Below are positions 50,465 through 62,082 of a stretch of 64,000 nt of DNA, piece by piece; position 1 is the stretch's first letter; each line of letters opens with the position of its first letter. The notes beneath the pieces were generated by a model. It was not told the origin of the DNA. It did no database searches and saw only the letters and a program-made list of their open reading frames with translations. This DNA comes from Flaveria trinervia (Eukaryota > Streptophyta > Magnoliopsida > Asterales > Asteraceae), in assembly GCA_025506515.1 (NCBI GenBank), contig CM046442.1:10863154-10927153 (forward strand), in the 5' to 3' direction. The translations under genes and the position numbers were made by a program.

Positions 50465-51340
50465 ATGGAACCCAAGAAGGTGGAAGATTCCTTGAAAGAT
50501 AGTAGTTGGCTTGAATCGATGCAAGAGGAGCTGCTTCAATTCAAGAGACAGAAGGTTTGGAACCTATGTCCGCTACCATCTAGTCAAGTACCTATAGGCA
50601 CTAAATGGGTTTTCAGAAAAAATAGAGATGATAGAGGCTTGATTATCAAGAACAAGACAAGACTAGTGGTTCAAGGATACACCCAAGAGGAAGGAATCGA
50701 TTCTACTGATGTCTTTGCACCTGTTGCAAGACTTGAGGCAGTTAGGATCTTCCTTGCTTATGTTGCATCCAAGGATTCCATTATCTACCAGCTTGATGTC
50801 AAGTGTGCCTTTCTATATGGGGATATAGATAGAAGTCTACGTGTGCCAACCTCCAGGATTTGAAGAACCACAACACCCCAACTATGTGTGCAAACCGGAT
50901 AAAGCTCTATATGGGCTGCACCAAGCACCTAGGCTGTGGTATGAGACTCTGTCTCAGTTTCTTCTAAAAATGGCTACACTAGAGGTACCATTGACAAGAC
51001 TCTCTTCATTAGAAAGTCTGGAAAGGACATTTTGCTTATTCAAGTCTATGTTGATGATATCATATTTGGTTCTTCAAATGACCAAATGTGCAAGGACTTT
51101 GAAAGCATTATGAAGAAAAAGTTTGAGATGAGTTCCATGGGAAAAATGGACTTTTTCCTTGGAATTTAGGTAAAGCAAATGAACGAAGGGTTCTTTATCA
51201 ATCAATCTAAGTATGTTACTGACATCTTAGAAAGATTTGAGATGAAAGATTGTAAGCCAGCCAAGACACTCATACCTAGAACCATAATCTTTGTCCTGAC
51301 CTTAAGGGGGAGGATACTGATCAATATCAGTATAGGGCAA
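50465..51340 (+). pseudogene. Element B reverse transcriptase
   Basis: Copia RT: WLESMQEELLQFKRQKVWNL, then TKWVFRKNRDD, RLVVQGYTQEEGIDSTDVFA and QLDVKCAFLYGD (first catalytic Asp). After a frame change comes PPGFEEPQHPNYVCKPDKAL, and in a third frame VYVDDIIFGSSN (about 51043-51080) with the catalytic Asp pair. At least two frameshifts, so no active enzyme. Confidence 0.9.
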
Positions 51341-52029
51341 TTCTTAATTCTCTAATGTATCTCACAACCAGTAGACCTGATATAACACTTGCATCTGTGC
51401 AAGATATCAGGCTGCTCCGAAGGTGTCTACTTAGCTGCTGCCAAGAGAATCCTCAGATACCTCAAAGGAGCACCTAAACTAGGTCTCTGGTATCCTAGGA
51501 ACAAGGATTTCAATCTTTATGGATACTCTAACATGACTATGGTAGCTGCAACATTGACAAGAAATCAACATCAGGAGGATGTCAATTTCTTAGTGGGAGG
51601 ATAATCTCATGGCAATGCAAGAAGCAATCCTGTGTCTCTACATCAACTGCTGAAGTTGAATATATTGTTGCTGCAAGTTGCTATGCTTAGCTGCTGTGGA
51701 TTCAGAATCAGATATTAGACTATGGATTCAACTTTATGAGTACTCCTATCCATATTGACAACAACAGTGCTATTTCCATCACTGAAAATCCAATGAAGCA
51801 CTCCAAGACAATATTGATATCAGGTACCATTTCATTAGAGATATTCATGAGAAAAATCTGATTAAGCTAATCAAAGTTGATTCAAATGAACAATATGCTG
51901 ATTTGTTCACCAAAGCTTTTAATGAACAAAGATTTAAGTATCTCATAACAGCTATTGGGATGATAAACATTGATTATATTAACTCTTTTGAAAACCTTTT
52001 AAATGTAATGTCTTATGTCAATACAATCT
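51341..52029 (+). pseudogene. Element B RNase H
   Basis: RILRYLKGAPKLGLWYPRNK and YGYSNMTMVAA (51389-51604), then the Glu-containing block (TSTAEVEYIVAAS-like, about 51640-51680) with stops. A decayed C-terminal part extends to about 51970 (ADLFTKAF-like). It is frameshifted several times. Confidence 0.82.
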
Positions 52030-52618
52030 AAGTCTCGTTACAAAAGATCTCTCTGAAATTTTCTAAGTATAAATTTCTTTGGAAGAGAAATTAACCCTCG
52101 GAAGATATTTTCATATCTTTCAAAGCAAAAATTCTCCAAGGATAATTTTCTTCTCGGAAGAGTTTTTAGTCTCGGAAGAAGCGATTGATTTCATATCAGA
52201 TCTACTTCCGAAGCTTATACAATATCTCCATTCAGAAAGCAATCCTTACCTTCAGAAGCAAAATCACTACTTCAGAAGTAAGAGTTGCCTTCGGAAGATA
52301 AATTACCTTCGGAAATGTTTTATATTCGGAAGAGAGATTTTACTGTGTAACGGAAATCTCTTGGGCCCCACACTGTAAAAAGCAAAGATTTTGTTAATGA
52401 TGTCGGATTATTTAACTAAATTAAACCTTACCGCCACTATCATTTCGTCCACTAAAACATCACATCACTTTATCCTAACCCCCTTTACCGCCTTTCCACC
52501 CTCTTTTAAATAATCTTGACTATTCACTTTCATCTTCTTACCTAAATTTTACTGCCCTAAAATTTCCTTCACTATAACTTTACCCAATCTCAAATTCATC
52601 TTCATTCACCTTTATCAA
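52030..52618 (+). repeat. Spacer of element B with CTTCSGAAG cluster
   Basis: Collinear with 1-543 in element A. Palindromes CTTCCGAAG/CTTCGGAAG and decayed forms are concentrated at 52070-52335. No frame is supported. Confidence 0.78.
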
Positions 52619-53186
52619 ATGGCACTCAACCCTAAGCACAACCAAGTCGCATTTCTAGATTCTTCAAGAGATGTTGACTTCTTAGAAATCATCTCCTTTC
52701 TCATCCAATCATCTTACTACACAGCCCTTACCGTCAATCTCACTGTTTACTCCAATCACATGGCCGAATTTTGGATAATGGTCAAGTTGAAACCCTAAAT
52801 GGGATTCGTGTGATAAGATCCCACATTTGTGGACAAGAGTTGGTCATCACTGAACAACTCATCAAGGAGCATCTCGAGCTTCATGATGAAGGTGCTCCTA
52901 CAATGGCCCTAAATCCTCAACACAACCAAGTCGCACTTCTTGATTCTTCAAGAGATGCGGACTTCTATGAAATCATCTCCTTCCTCACCCAATCATCCTA
53001 CTACACAACATTGACTGTTAATCCCTTACTTTGCCTCGACCACATGACTGAATTTTAGGGAAACAGTTAGGTCGAAACCTAAATAGGGTTCGTGTAATAC
53101 GATCCCACATTTGTGGCCAAGAGTTGGTCATCTCTGAAAAACTCATCAAGAAGCATCTGGAGCTTCATGATGAAGGTGCCCCTACT
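52619..53186 (+). repeat. 284-bp tandem duplication in the accessory ORF of element B
   Basis: Unit 1 (52619-52902) and unit 2 (52903-53186) both begin with the ATG of the N-terminal domain and end in GAAGGTGCYCCTAC. They have diverged by many substitutions. Element A carries one unit only (544 onward). Confidence 0.85.
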
Positions 53187-56100
53187 GAGTTCCCCAAAGC
53201 AAATTTAGACAACACATACATCCTCATGGGATATGGTGGAGATGTGAGCAGGTTGACTGTCTACAAATTCAACTTCTCCTACAATTGGAAGTTCCTCATG
53301 CACGTTGTCTTCCACTATCTATCAAACAAATCTAGTGGATGGGATCAAATCCCATATGAACTATGATGCTTAGTTCATGGATTAGTGAGAGTTCTCCGCT
53401 TCAACTACTCAAGATTTGTGCTGACCAATCTTATTGGAAATCTCCAGAGGGACATATTCTTCATGTATCCTAAATTTCTTCAGCACATTATCAACTGTGA
53501 GCTGCACCAAAGTCAGCTTGTCTGTGCAGCTGCTCTGACTGTACCTCAAATGAGGCCTGCTATCTTCAAGACTTTAAAGAAGGTTTCCACCAACTTCACT
53601 GGAAGGTACACTTCTTTACTTCCAGGTATGATTGAGCATATAGCTCCTGGTGACATTCCTGTTCACCCCATAGGTGATGAACCCACACCAGCAATTACCT
53701 CCAGAATGCCTACACTCCCTTCTTACTCCATCACTATCACATACATGAGACTCCCCAAACGAACCCTTGTTCAATCTACTCTGATTAAACAAGCCCCTCT
53801 TGTTCAATCCAAAAAGACTAGAGTGGAACAATGGGCTCCCACTCAGTCTGAGGTCTCACCATCCTTCTCATTTGACTTCAATTTGGGTTTTGAGTCTCCT
53901 CAGTCTCAAACTCATGAGCTCGAAACCCAAGCCAACAGCCCTCAAAATGAGTATTTATACTCTTTTGAGCAGCCAACAAGGGACAGCCCCACAGAGGCTC
54001 AATGCCTGTAGACATTGACCAAGGTATCGGGTTAGTAGGCTTAACCTCATTATCTTTCACTGACCTTCTCTTCAAAATAGATGAAGAGATAACATCCTTC
54101 CACGGCAATGAAGTTGATCTACAACACCCTCCCCAAGATCAACAGAGCCCAAAGAGACCTCTTATCTCTAGCCCCCATCAGCAACCCATTACTGAGGTGA
54201 GTCCCACTGATATGGAGGGGTCTCATGCAGATTCAGCTGCCACTACAGAAGTGCCTCAATGGACCTTATGGACAGTTGTAACATCTCTGAGACTAAATCT
54301 GTGACAACCATGCCTTTTGATGACTCTGAAAGAGACATCATTAAGCATAGGAACTAGGGTGCCAAGAAACCATATCTGGTGGTGAGGCTGAGCATACTAG
54401 GTATGTTACCTCATCTCCCCGTGATTCTTCAAAAGAAGATGAGGGAAGCATGCAACTCCTCATACAAGACCTACTATCTAAAGTCTCAAACCTTGATTCA
54501 AGGTTAGGACTTTAGAAGAAAGGTCTACCACTCAGCAACTTGAGATTGACACTCTTAAGGCTCAACTAGCTGAGAAACAGATTGAGATATCTGTTAGGAA
54601 TATACCTGTTCAGGTCTCATTGACCTCTTCCTCCAGCTCATCTAGCTCTCAAGATGATGCTACCAAAAAGGGGGAGAGTGTTCAGAGACAAACACTTGAG
54701 GACCATAGAGCTAAACTTCAACTTCAACACTTTTAGCTCCCTTCATAACTTTGTCTGAGCCATCCCAAGTTGGACTTGAAATCGCCCAAGGATGCTTAGA
54801 GATCTCTACAGAATCTTTTCCAAGTTTCTGTTGAGATCCTCTATTGATCAGCCAAGCCCTGATGCTGCCATGATGTACTTTGGAGCATAAGAGCTTTAGA
54901 GGCTAAGTGCACCTTCTACCACTGTAGAAGAAGTTGGTCAACCTAAGGTCCAAATGGAACCTGAGATTCAATTCGAAGGGGAAATGATGACTGATGGCCG
55001 AGCAACTGATACAGTTGGGACAGAATCTGCACCTCCTCAAACTTCGGAAGCTGAAGTTAAAGCCTCAAAAGAACAACCAAAATCTTTGGAAGCTAAAATG
55101 GAAGCTACGAAAGGACTGTTCTCTTTGTCCGAGGAACTAATCATCACAGATTCATTTTGGAACCAGCATCTGAGGTGAATAGTGAGGACTTTCTGGATCA
55201 ACCTCTTGTTCAGACACCCTCTCTACCTCTCTCACAATCAGAATCCACTCTCCAAGAACCACCAAAGTCAAGCTCTTCAAAGGATAACAAAGGAAAGAAG
55301 AAAATGACTGCGGAAGAGCTTCAGGAAGAGGAGAAGATTGAAAAGATGAAACGAAAAGGATGACTTCCAACTGGGAAGCTGTTAGCTTCCAGTACAAAAG
55401 CAGCTGCAGCCAACCAGGAGGTTGTCAACAACAAAAGAATAAAAGAGATCATTGACCAGCTCATTCAACTTGGAGCTGCCAATGAAGAAACACTCCTGCT
55501 ACCATTAGAGGAGTTGGTGGAACTGGAAAAGGCAACCAGGCTGCAGAAGGAAGCAGCAAGGTTGGCCTCAGAGGAAGAAAAGGAAAATAAACAATGGAAG
55601 CTGACATGCAGCTCAGGAGGGAAAGGATAGATTTCCTAACCTCCAAAGGCTTCTCTCTTCAAGAGTTGCCTCCACACAATGATGAAACGATCCTTTGGCT
55701 CTTCAACAAAGAGCAGGATCAAATGGAGAAAGAGAGAAAAAGGGCTGCAAGAGAAAAGCTAAAGGAAAAGAAAAAGAAGGAAGAAGAAGCAAGGGTCAGT
55801 GCAACCAAGAAGACTGGTGATAAAACCTGGATGAAAGACTATCTTCGGGCTCACAGCTTCTTTGGAAGGCAGGTGGGTCCCATGTCTGAAAGGACACTCC
55901 AACGGATTTTTAGTGAAATCAAGGCGGATATCCGTTTGGGGAAAATGAGAGAGATTTACAGAAGGGTACAAGGATGACCTTCACACCAGCCACTCAACCC
56001 CAACCTAAACCTATCCCTTCTCCATTCACCATCAAAACTAAACTTTTCACCCCTGAACCCACACCTCTACCCTCATCCACTCCATCTCCTCAACCACCCA

Positions 56101-57011
56101 AACTACCCATCCTTCAACCTAAAACTCTTACCAGAACCACTTCCAAGTCATCCCCTTAACCTTCCAAACACCTCTCTCTCGAGGATTTCAAGGCAATCAA
56201 GACAAAGCTCACCAACTGCACAACTTTGAGCGACATCTCTTGTGAGGAAGACTCTATCAAACTATCCTATGTTGATGGATCTTCACATTCCCTCACAAGA
56301 GATCAATTTCTTGATCTGCCTAGAGGAACACTGGACCATGCTGCAAGACTTCTTGGCCTCAACTCAGACTCATTGAATGATAAAGAGAAGAGACTAAGAA
56401 GAAAACTGGTGACTCTGCTGGATACAAAGAAAGAGGACAAGATTCCTAGTCAGTCTCTTGTGCCTAGAAAGAAAATACTCCAGTAGAGGTTCGATGAAGC
56501 TAATCACAACTTTATTGTGGAAAGGGAGAATGGTGAAGTCAAAAGACTAAATGCCACCTCTCTGCTACACTCTAGTAGGTTTGATATTGTTGAGTTAGCA
56601 GAGAAACCATTCTCCAACCCCTCCAACTCTAAAACTACTGCTCTCATCAGAAATCATCTCAGCAGTCTTCATCTTGCTGAGTTAACTACAAAAGCCAAGA
56701 TTGAAGAAGAGTTGAACTTGAGAAGAAAGGAAGACAAGGAAAGACCTCCTACCAAGGGTACAACCTTCTACAGATGGTAGAGGGCCCTGAATTGGAATCT
56801 ATAGTTAGATGGGAATATGATTATAGCTCCTATCAACTAACTCTTTTCAGAGGACTACAACAAAGGGTACATATCATTCAGGGTGACAGACTGGAGTTCC
56901 TGTCAACTAAAGATTTGTACAAACTTCTCAGCATCACATCAGAAAGAACAAGAAACTGACAAATATCTACTCTCTTTGGTGCTGAAAGTTTTGAGGAGCA
57001 GAAACAAGTGA
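52619..57011 (+). pseudogene. Accessory 3' ORF of element B (longest copy)
   Basis: Starts MALNPKHNQV at 52619. Domains: N-terminal domain (present twice, see the tandem duplication), a second block NWKFLMHVVFHYLSNKSSGW with FFMYPKFLQHIINCELHQ, a long linker with TQSEVSPSFSFDFNLGF, a coiled coil (55594-55977, WMKDYLRAHSFFGRQVGPMS), a Pro-rich linker (55980-56150), a domain with LTRDQFLDLPRGTLDHAARL (56226-56780) and a C-terminal block VRWEYDYSSYQLTLF in the -1 frame (56774-57011). Many stops. Lies between RNase H and the polypurine tract, the 'env-like' position of Sireviruses, but it has no visible signal peptide or membrane segment and looks soluble and charged. Function unknown. Confidence 0.78.
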
Positions 57012-57028
57012 GGTTTTGGTAGCATCAG

Positions 57029-57041
57029 CCTAGGGGGAGTT
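57029..57041 (+). other. Polypurine tract of element B
   Basis: CCTAGGGGGAGTT immediately before the 3' LTR, identical to that of element A. Confidence 0.88.
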
Positions 57042-57897
57042 TGTTGGATCAAGAAGAAGGCTGGTGCAACCAAACCAAATCACTTAGTCAAATTTTGGTG
57101 CTACTTACATAGGATTCCAAAGCCAAGTGTGGAACTTCCGAAGGTAGTAGAGTTCTTCTGAAGACAAAGTGAAAGATCAACTTTCGAAGACAAACTCTAA
57201 TTCCGAAGTCAAAGAACTTACTTCCGAATATCAAGTCCAAGAAGAATAAATCAGAAGACTACTTTCGAAGTACGAAGAAAAGAAGAAGTCCACAAGCCTC
57301 GGAAGAAGCAGCCTTTTCCAAAGTATAAGTGGCTTCGGAAGTACTTGTTCTCCCGAAGCCATTTAACCTTCGGAAGACATTGCTATGAACTAGTGGACAT
57401 AAGTATGGTCTCTGACACTCCGCTACAGACCTCTGATACTGCATGGCACTTTCTCAAAGAGCCATATAGTTGACCATACTTTATTCCACTGTTTACTTTT
57501 TATGATAGTACATGTTACCAACTTTAGTTGGTGACAAAAGGTAAGTCAGGGACATGTTCTGACTACCATATCTCAGATAAGACTTTATCTAAGATACCTT
57601 AAACTATAGCTTTGTAGTATTTGCTTTAGTTATAGGATCCTAGCTGGTATCAAAGTATATCCGGCTATAGGTAGTATTATATATAGTTTCTCATTGTAAC
57701 TCATAACATCATGCTTGTAAGAGTCTTGTAATCTTTGAGTTGAGAAGGAATATATACAAGTACCTTGAAAATTAATTCTTGTGTTCTTTACTACTTATTA
57801 TATTGTAATAAACTCTTATAGACGTTGCCTTCATCCGAGTGTTTCAAGTGTGTTTGAAAGAAAAACAAAGTGTTAAGTGACATTAACCGATCCTGCA
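57042..57897 (+). repeat. 3' LTR of element B
   Basis: 856 bp, matching the 5' LTR in length and order, with CTTCSGAAG palindromes at about 57130-57380. It ends CTGCA before the CATAT target copy. Confidence 0.95.
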
Positions 57898-57902
57898 CAT
57901 AT

Positions 57903-58853
57903 CTTAAGTGCAAACACCACCGCCCCTAATTCCAGGTCGTGTGTCATATTATTTTTTCGTAAATTTAAGCTGACGTGAGGCTTAAGCAATCACCTTATCC
58001 TTTTGCATAAGCACACAACCTAGGCCTTGATGTGATGCATCACAGAATACCACAAAACTGTTTGACCCATCAGGGAGGGTCAATATCGGTGCATTACACA
58101 ATCTTTCCTAAAATGCCTCTTTGTTTATGTCCCCAATCAAACTTCTTATCCTTTTATGTTAACATTTTCAATGGCTGAGCGATCTTTGAGAAGTTTGCAA
58201 TGAATCGTCGATAATAACCAGTCAATACCAAAAATTATCGTATCTCTGAGGGCATCTTAGGAGCGTCCCACTTTTTAACTGCTTCGATCTTTCTGGGATC
58301 AACGTGGATTCCCTTTTCATTAACCACGTGTCCCAAAAACTTCACTTCCCGCAACCAAAATTCACACTTCGAGAACTTGGCATAAAGTTTCTCTTTCATC
58401 AATAATTTGAGTATCGCTCGAAGGTGTTGTTCATGGTCTTCTTTTGATCTAGAACAAATGAGAATATCATCTATAAACACGATCACAAACTTGTCCAGAT
58501 AGAGTTTGCATACCCGGTTCATAAGATCCATGAATACTACAGGAGCGTTGGTCAGCCCAAACAGCATGACTAAGAACTAGTAACGCCCATATCGAGTTCT
58601 AAACGTTGTATTTGGTATATCCTCCTTGTGAACCCGCAACTAGTGATAATCTAATTGGAGATCAATCTTAGAGAAATACGAAGCTCCCTATAATTGATCA
58701 AATAGATCATCGATCCTGGGAAGTGAATATCGATTTTTCACGGTCAACTTATTCAACTCTTGATAGTCTATGCACATTTGAAACGTTCCATCTTTCTTCT
58801 TGACAAATAGTATCGGTGCTCCCCATGGCGAGTGAGTTGGTCATATAAAACCC
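57903..58853 (-). pseudogene. Gypsy reverse transcriptase and start of RNase H
   Basis: RT with MLFGLTNAPVVFMDLMNRV and the catalytic VIVFIDDILICSRS (about 58450-58490), then CEFWLREVKFLGHVVNEKGI. RNase H begins in other frames and reaches LELGAVVFALKI at 57903, where element B is inserted. The N-terminal RT part (58570-58850) is split by stops. Confidence 0.87.
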
Positions 58854-59558
58854 TTATCTAGCAACTCTTGTAGTTTGCTCGATAGTTCTTGCATTTCCGA
58901 TAGTGCTAACCAATATGGCGTCTTTGCTACTGGTGTCGCTCCAGGAACCAAATCTATGTGGAATTCCACTTTTCGAGGAGGGGTAAACCGGACAAATCGT
59001 CAGGGAATACTTTCGGAAAGTCTCGCACCACCGGAATGTCTTCCTGTCTCCCTTCCTCGGTTTCTTCTCTACCACATATGCCAAGAACACATAACATTGC
59101 TTCTGCAGACAACGGCAAGCTTTCATACATGAGATTATCTTTAGACTTCTTCCTGGTCGTTCTCCTTGAATCTTGATCACATCGCCATTAGGCATGGGGT
59201 TTCGCACCACCTTTTCTCGGCAAACAATTTCAGCTCCAAACTTTGATAACCAATCCATTCCCACTACCACATCGAAGCTTCCCAATTCAAAAGGTATTAA
59301 GTCTATGTCAAAGGCATGATCCTCTAATGTAATCGTGCAACCTCTAATTATTTCACTAGTTCTCACAAATTTACCATTCGTCATTTCTACCGAATAGCTA
59401 GTTTCTAAACAACTAGGGTTCAAACCAAGTAGGGGTGCAAATTCAGAGGACACAAAACTATTGTCTGCCCCGGTATCAAATAATACAAATGCAAAGTGAT
59501 TATTGAGGAGATACGTACCCAACAACGTTCGGGTCCTGACGCGTGTCGTTTGCACCAA
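58854..59558 (-). pseudogene. Gypsy aspartic protease
   Basis: The active-site block FVLFDTGADNSFVSSEFAPL is at about 59430-59490, followed by FDVVVGMDWLSKFGAEIVC. The open frame of 234 residues continues out of register into RT-upstream sequence, so a frameshift lies after about residue 140. Confidence 0.87.
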
Positions 59559-60959
59559 TCACAAACGCACATCCATGAGCAGCATTTCCTTGATTCCTTG
59601 TCCTTGATTTCCAGCTATTGCCATCACTTGGTTTTGGTTATTCACCTGTTGACCCGGTGCCCGATTCAATCTAGGGTACACATTCCGATAATGATCGGGG
59701 CTTCCACACTTATAGCAAACCCTGAAATTTCCAGTTGGATTGATTGCTCAGTGCAACCAAGTTGGGCGCCACTCTACAATCTTTTGCAAAATGCCCCGGG
59801 CTCCTACAATTCATGCAAACTCGAATCAACGCCGCTGGCAGATGATGATAGTTACATTTCCCACATTTAGGATGTGGCCCAACATAGTCCTTTCTCCCTT
59901 GGTTCACCGCCGCAAAACTTCTAGTCACCTTTGCCTTTTTATCGAATCTTCCCCCTGCTTGTCTGCTCGATTCCCCCATATCTCTTCTTTTCTCACTACC
60001 TTTACCTAGCACCCCAGTTCTTACCATCTCATCAGTTAGAGTGACCGCCTTCAAAATTGCACTCTGTATAGTCAGGGGTGCCGCAACAGTCACCAAACCA
60101 TGTATTTGAAGTACTAAACCTCAAATGTAATGCTCAATCCGCTTTGACTCAGGTGTCACCAGGTGTGGCACCAGCCTTGCCAACTCATGAAACATGTCAG
60201 TGTAAGCAGCATGACCCGACCCTACCTCGAATGATTACATAATTCATGCTCCACGTCTATATTTCACTCATTGGACAATATTCTTTAGTTGTCAAGGCTT
60301 TGAATTCCACCCAAGTCATGGCCATTGCTGCCTCCCTACCTCGAGCCTGCACTTGGATATTCCACCATGTTAACGCTTTTCCCATTAGTGAACATGTAGC
60401 ATACTTCACCTTCTGCTTGTCAGTACAGTTGCTGATGTCCATCACGGATTCCATCTTCTCAATCCAACGGGTCAAGGCAATGGCTCCACCTTTTCCATCA
60501 AACTCCTTTGGTTTACAAGTCATGAACTCCTTTTAAGTACAACCAACCCTTCCTCCATTACCAATTCCATTCATGTTACCATTACCGTTCATATTACCCA
60601 TTCCACCTACTTCCGCATTGTTATCTCCACCTTCATCTCAATGTCCATTTTCGTCATTCTCTTCATAACCGCCATTTTCATCGTTATGTTCGTTATCCTC
60701 ATTGTCACCCCCATTATTGTGATTCATGATGTCGTCACTCACTTGTGCCACTATGGTCAGGATGAGTGCTGCCAGTTGTTGAGCAATCATGGCGGCTATA
60801 TCAGGGTTTCTAGCTCCCTGATTATTACCACCCTGCCCACCTTCATTTCCGCCTGCAGGTGTTTCACCCCTACCTCCTGCACCTTTTCCTCTACCTCTAC
60901 CTCTACCTCTTGGGGCACCAACCACGACTAACACTACGAGTAATCCTTCTGGGCGGCAT
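59559..60959 (-). pseudogene. Gypsy gag polyprotein
   Basis: The likely start is ATG at 60959 (MPPRRITRSVSRGWCPK), with a frame change within the first 25 codons into a Gly/Arg-rich stretch and an Asn/Asp/Glu-rich stretch (60638-60850). The retrotransposon gag domain has FDGKGGAIALTRWIEKMESV and GKALTWWNIQ (60257-60523). Zinc region: CMNCRSPGHFAKDC (59775-59816) and CYKCGSPDHYRNVY (about 59685-59727), in which the last Cys is Tyr. Confidence 0.85.
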
Positions 60960-61246
60960 CTTTCCAATTAACATAAACAATATATAAGTTTCAGTAATAT
61001 CAAATGTCATCACAACTCAGTCAGTCTCATAAAACATATCATTGCAAACATATTTTCCACAATATAATACCACAACCTAAAACATAATGATAATATAAAG
61101 TCTCGTCCTTATAATTATAATGCCACAACATGCTAACAGGTAGAGTAATATCCCACAACGTGCGAAACCCATAGTTTAACAATGTCTGAAAATGAAATAT
61201 GAAATAGGAAAATAAATCTCCTAATTCTTCAAGTCTTAATCCATGC

Positions 61247-61717
61247 TCATGCGACTTCAGTTCTGTTTGTTGTCACTACCAAATAAGCTAGAAGGACGTG
61301 GGGCAGATCAGGGTGGTCGCCGCACAAGCTAGCCTCATCTGCCGGCACTCGAAACCTTATGCGAGTGGCCGAAAACACTCTCTTCCTAGCTGTTCTTAGC
61401 AACTCCGGTCCTACATCGTTCTCCTGGTAAGGTCCTCTTGGGGTAGCCGACACCCAAGGTCCCGCCTCAGAGGAGTACCTTGCAGTAGCCGGCCTAACAG
61501 GTATCACGGGAGCAACTGGGGCGGCAAGGACGTTTGGCGCAGTAGGAACAATAGGTGCATTTGGTGTGACTGGGGCTTCAGGTGCTGCAGGACTAGGTGG
61601 TGCAGCACGAATGGCATGCAAACCTATAACAACATGATCACTTGTATCTTCCTCATCAGATGACTCTCTCGTCGCGTCCTCGGGGTCGGACTCTGTGTTA
61701 GATGACATAGACAACAT
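61247..61717 (-). CDS. Small open frame in the Gypsy leader, upstream of gag
   Basis: 156 residues, intact, from ATG to stop, between the PBS and gag. N-terminal acidic/Ser-rich (SSNTESDPEDATRESSDEED), then a Pro/Ala repeat region (PPSPAAPEAPVTPNAP and similar), then an Arg-rich end. The composition suggests a disordered protein. It could be an upstream ORF, an N-terminal extension of gag lost by frameshift, or chance in a GC-richer leader. Family unknown to me. Confidence 0.45.
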   Translation of the reverse strand: MLSMSSNTESDPEDATRESSDEEDTSDHVVIGLHAIRAAPPSPAAPEAPVTPNAPIVPTAPNVLAAPVAPVIPVRPATARYSSEAGPWVSATPRGPYQENDVGPELLRTARKRVFSATRIRFRVPADEASLCGDHPDLPHVLLAYLVVTTNRTEVA

Positions 61718-61837
61718 ATGGTCCGAGAAAACCTCTTTTGGTTCCGACTCAGAGAGGACAGGTGAACTCGGGGCACTACAGGAAAGGAGGGTCCAGTTGA
61801 AGACATCTTATAAGGAAAATGTACATTGTTAACCAAT

Positions 61838-61853
61838 GGCTCTGATGCCAATC
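61838..61853 (-). other. Primer binding site of the Gypsy element
   Basis: On the minus strand, right after the LTR end GGGTGTGACA, comes GATTGGCATCAGAGCC. It resembles the initiator-Met PBS with one change (C for T). Confidence 0.7.
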
Positions 61854-62077
61854 TGTCACACCCCCGCTTATAGCGGAAACACGAGGATGTAACAGACGGG
61901 ATCGTCATAACATATTTTTAATTAATAGAGATGCAATAAATTATGAAAGTCTCCATTTGTGCCGGGTGACATCATGGCACGTTAACTTTCATCATTTATT
62001 GCATCTCTATTAAAACAATGTGTTATGACGATTCCGTCCATTACATCCTCGTGTTTCCGCTATAAGTGGTGTGTGAA
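61854..62077 (-). repeat. Abnormal 5' LTR end of the Gypsy: inverted duplication
   Basis: 61854-61949 is the last ~96 bp of the LTR in normal orientation (matching 28173-28268). 61950-62077 is the same LTR end, about 128 bp, in opposite orientation. A full LTR of about 1.26 kb is expected here but absent. The outer edge abuts the CATCA target copy at 62078. Confidence 0.75.
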
Positions 62078-62082
62078 CATCA

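Larger units (their letters stand above)
45477..57897 (+). mobile_element. Element B: Sirevirus-like Copia retrotransposon (complete ends, defective inside)
   Basis: 12,421 bp with two 856-bp LTRs (45477-46332 and 57042-57897), perfect TSD CATAT (45472-45476 and 57898-57902), an initiator-Met PBS and a polypurine tract. It is inserted in the Gypsy RNase H gene, and the frame is restored when it is removed (LELGAVVFALKI + WRHYLYGTKC). Order: gag, protease remnant, integrase, RT, RNase H, spacer, accessory ORF. The LTRs differ by several percent by eye, and all frames carry stops. Same family as element A. Confidence 0.95.
28173..62077 (-). mobile_element. Tekay-like Ty3/Gypsy chromovirus, split by three later insertions
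   Basis: A minus-strand Gypsy element lies between two CATCA copies (28168-28172 and 62078-62082) inside the MULE transposase. From right to left it has an abnormal 5' LTR end, a PBS, a leader ORF, gag with two zinc knuckles, protease, RT, RNase H, integrase and a C-terminal chromodomain-like segment, then a 3' LTR. Pol order, FIDDIL and the chromodomain indicate a chromovirus, probably Tekay. Removing element C, element B and the solo LTR leaves roughly 7.2 kb. All coding parts have stops or frameshifts. Confidence 0.85.
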
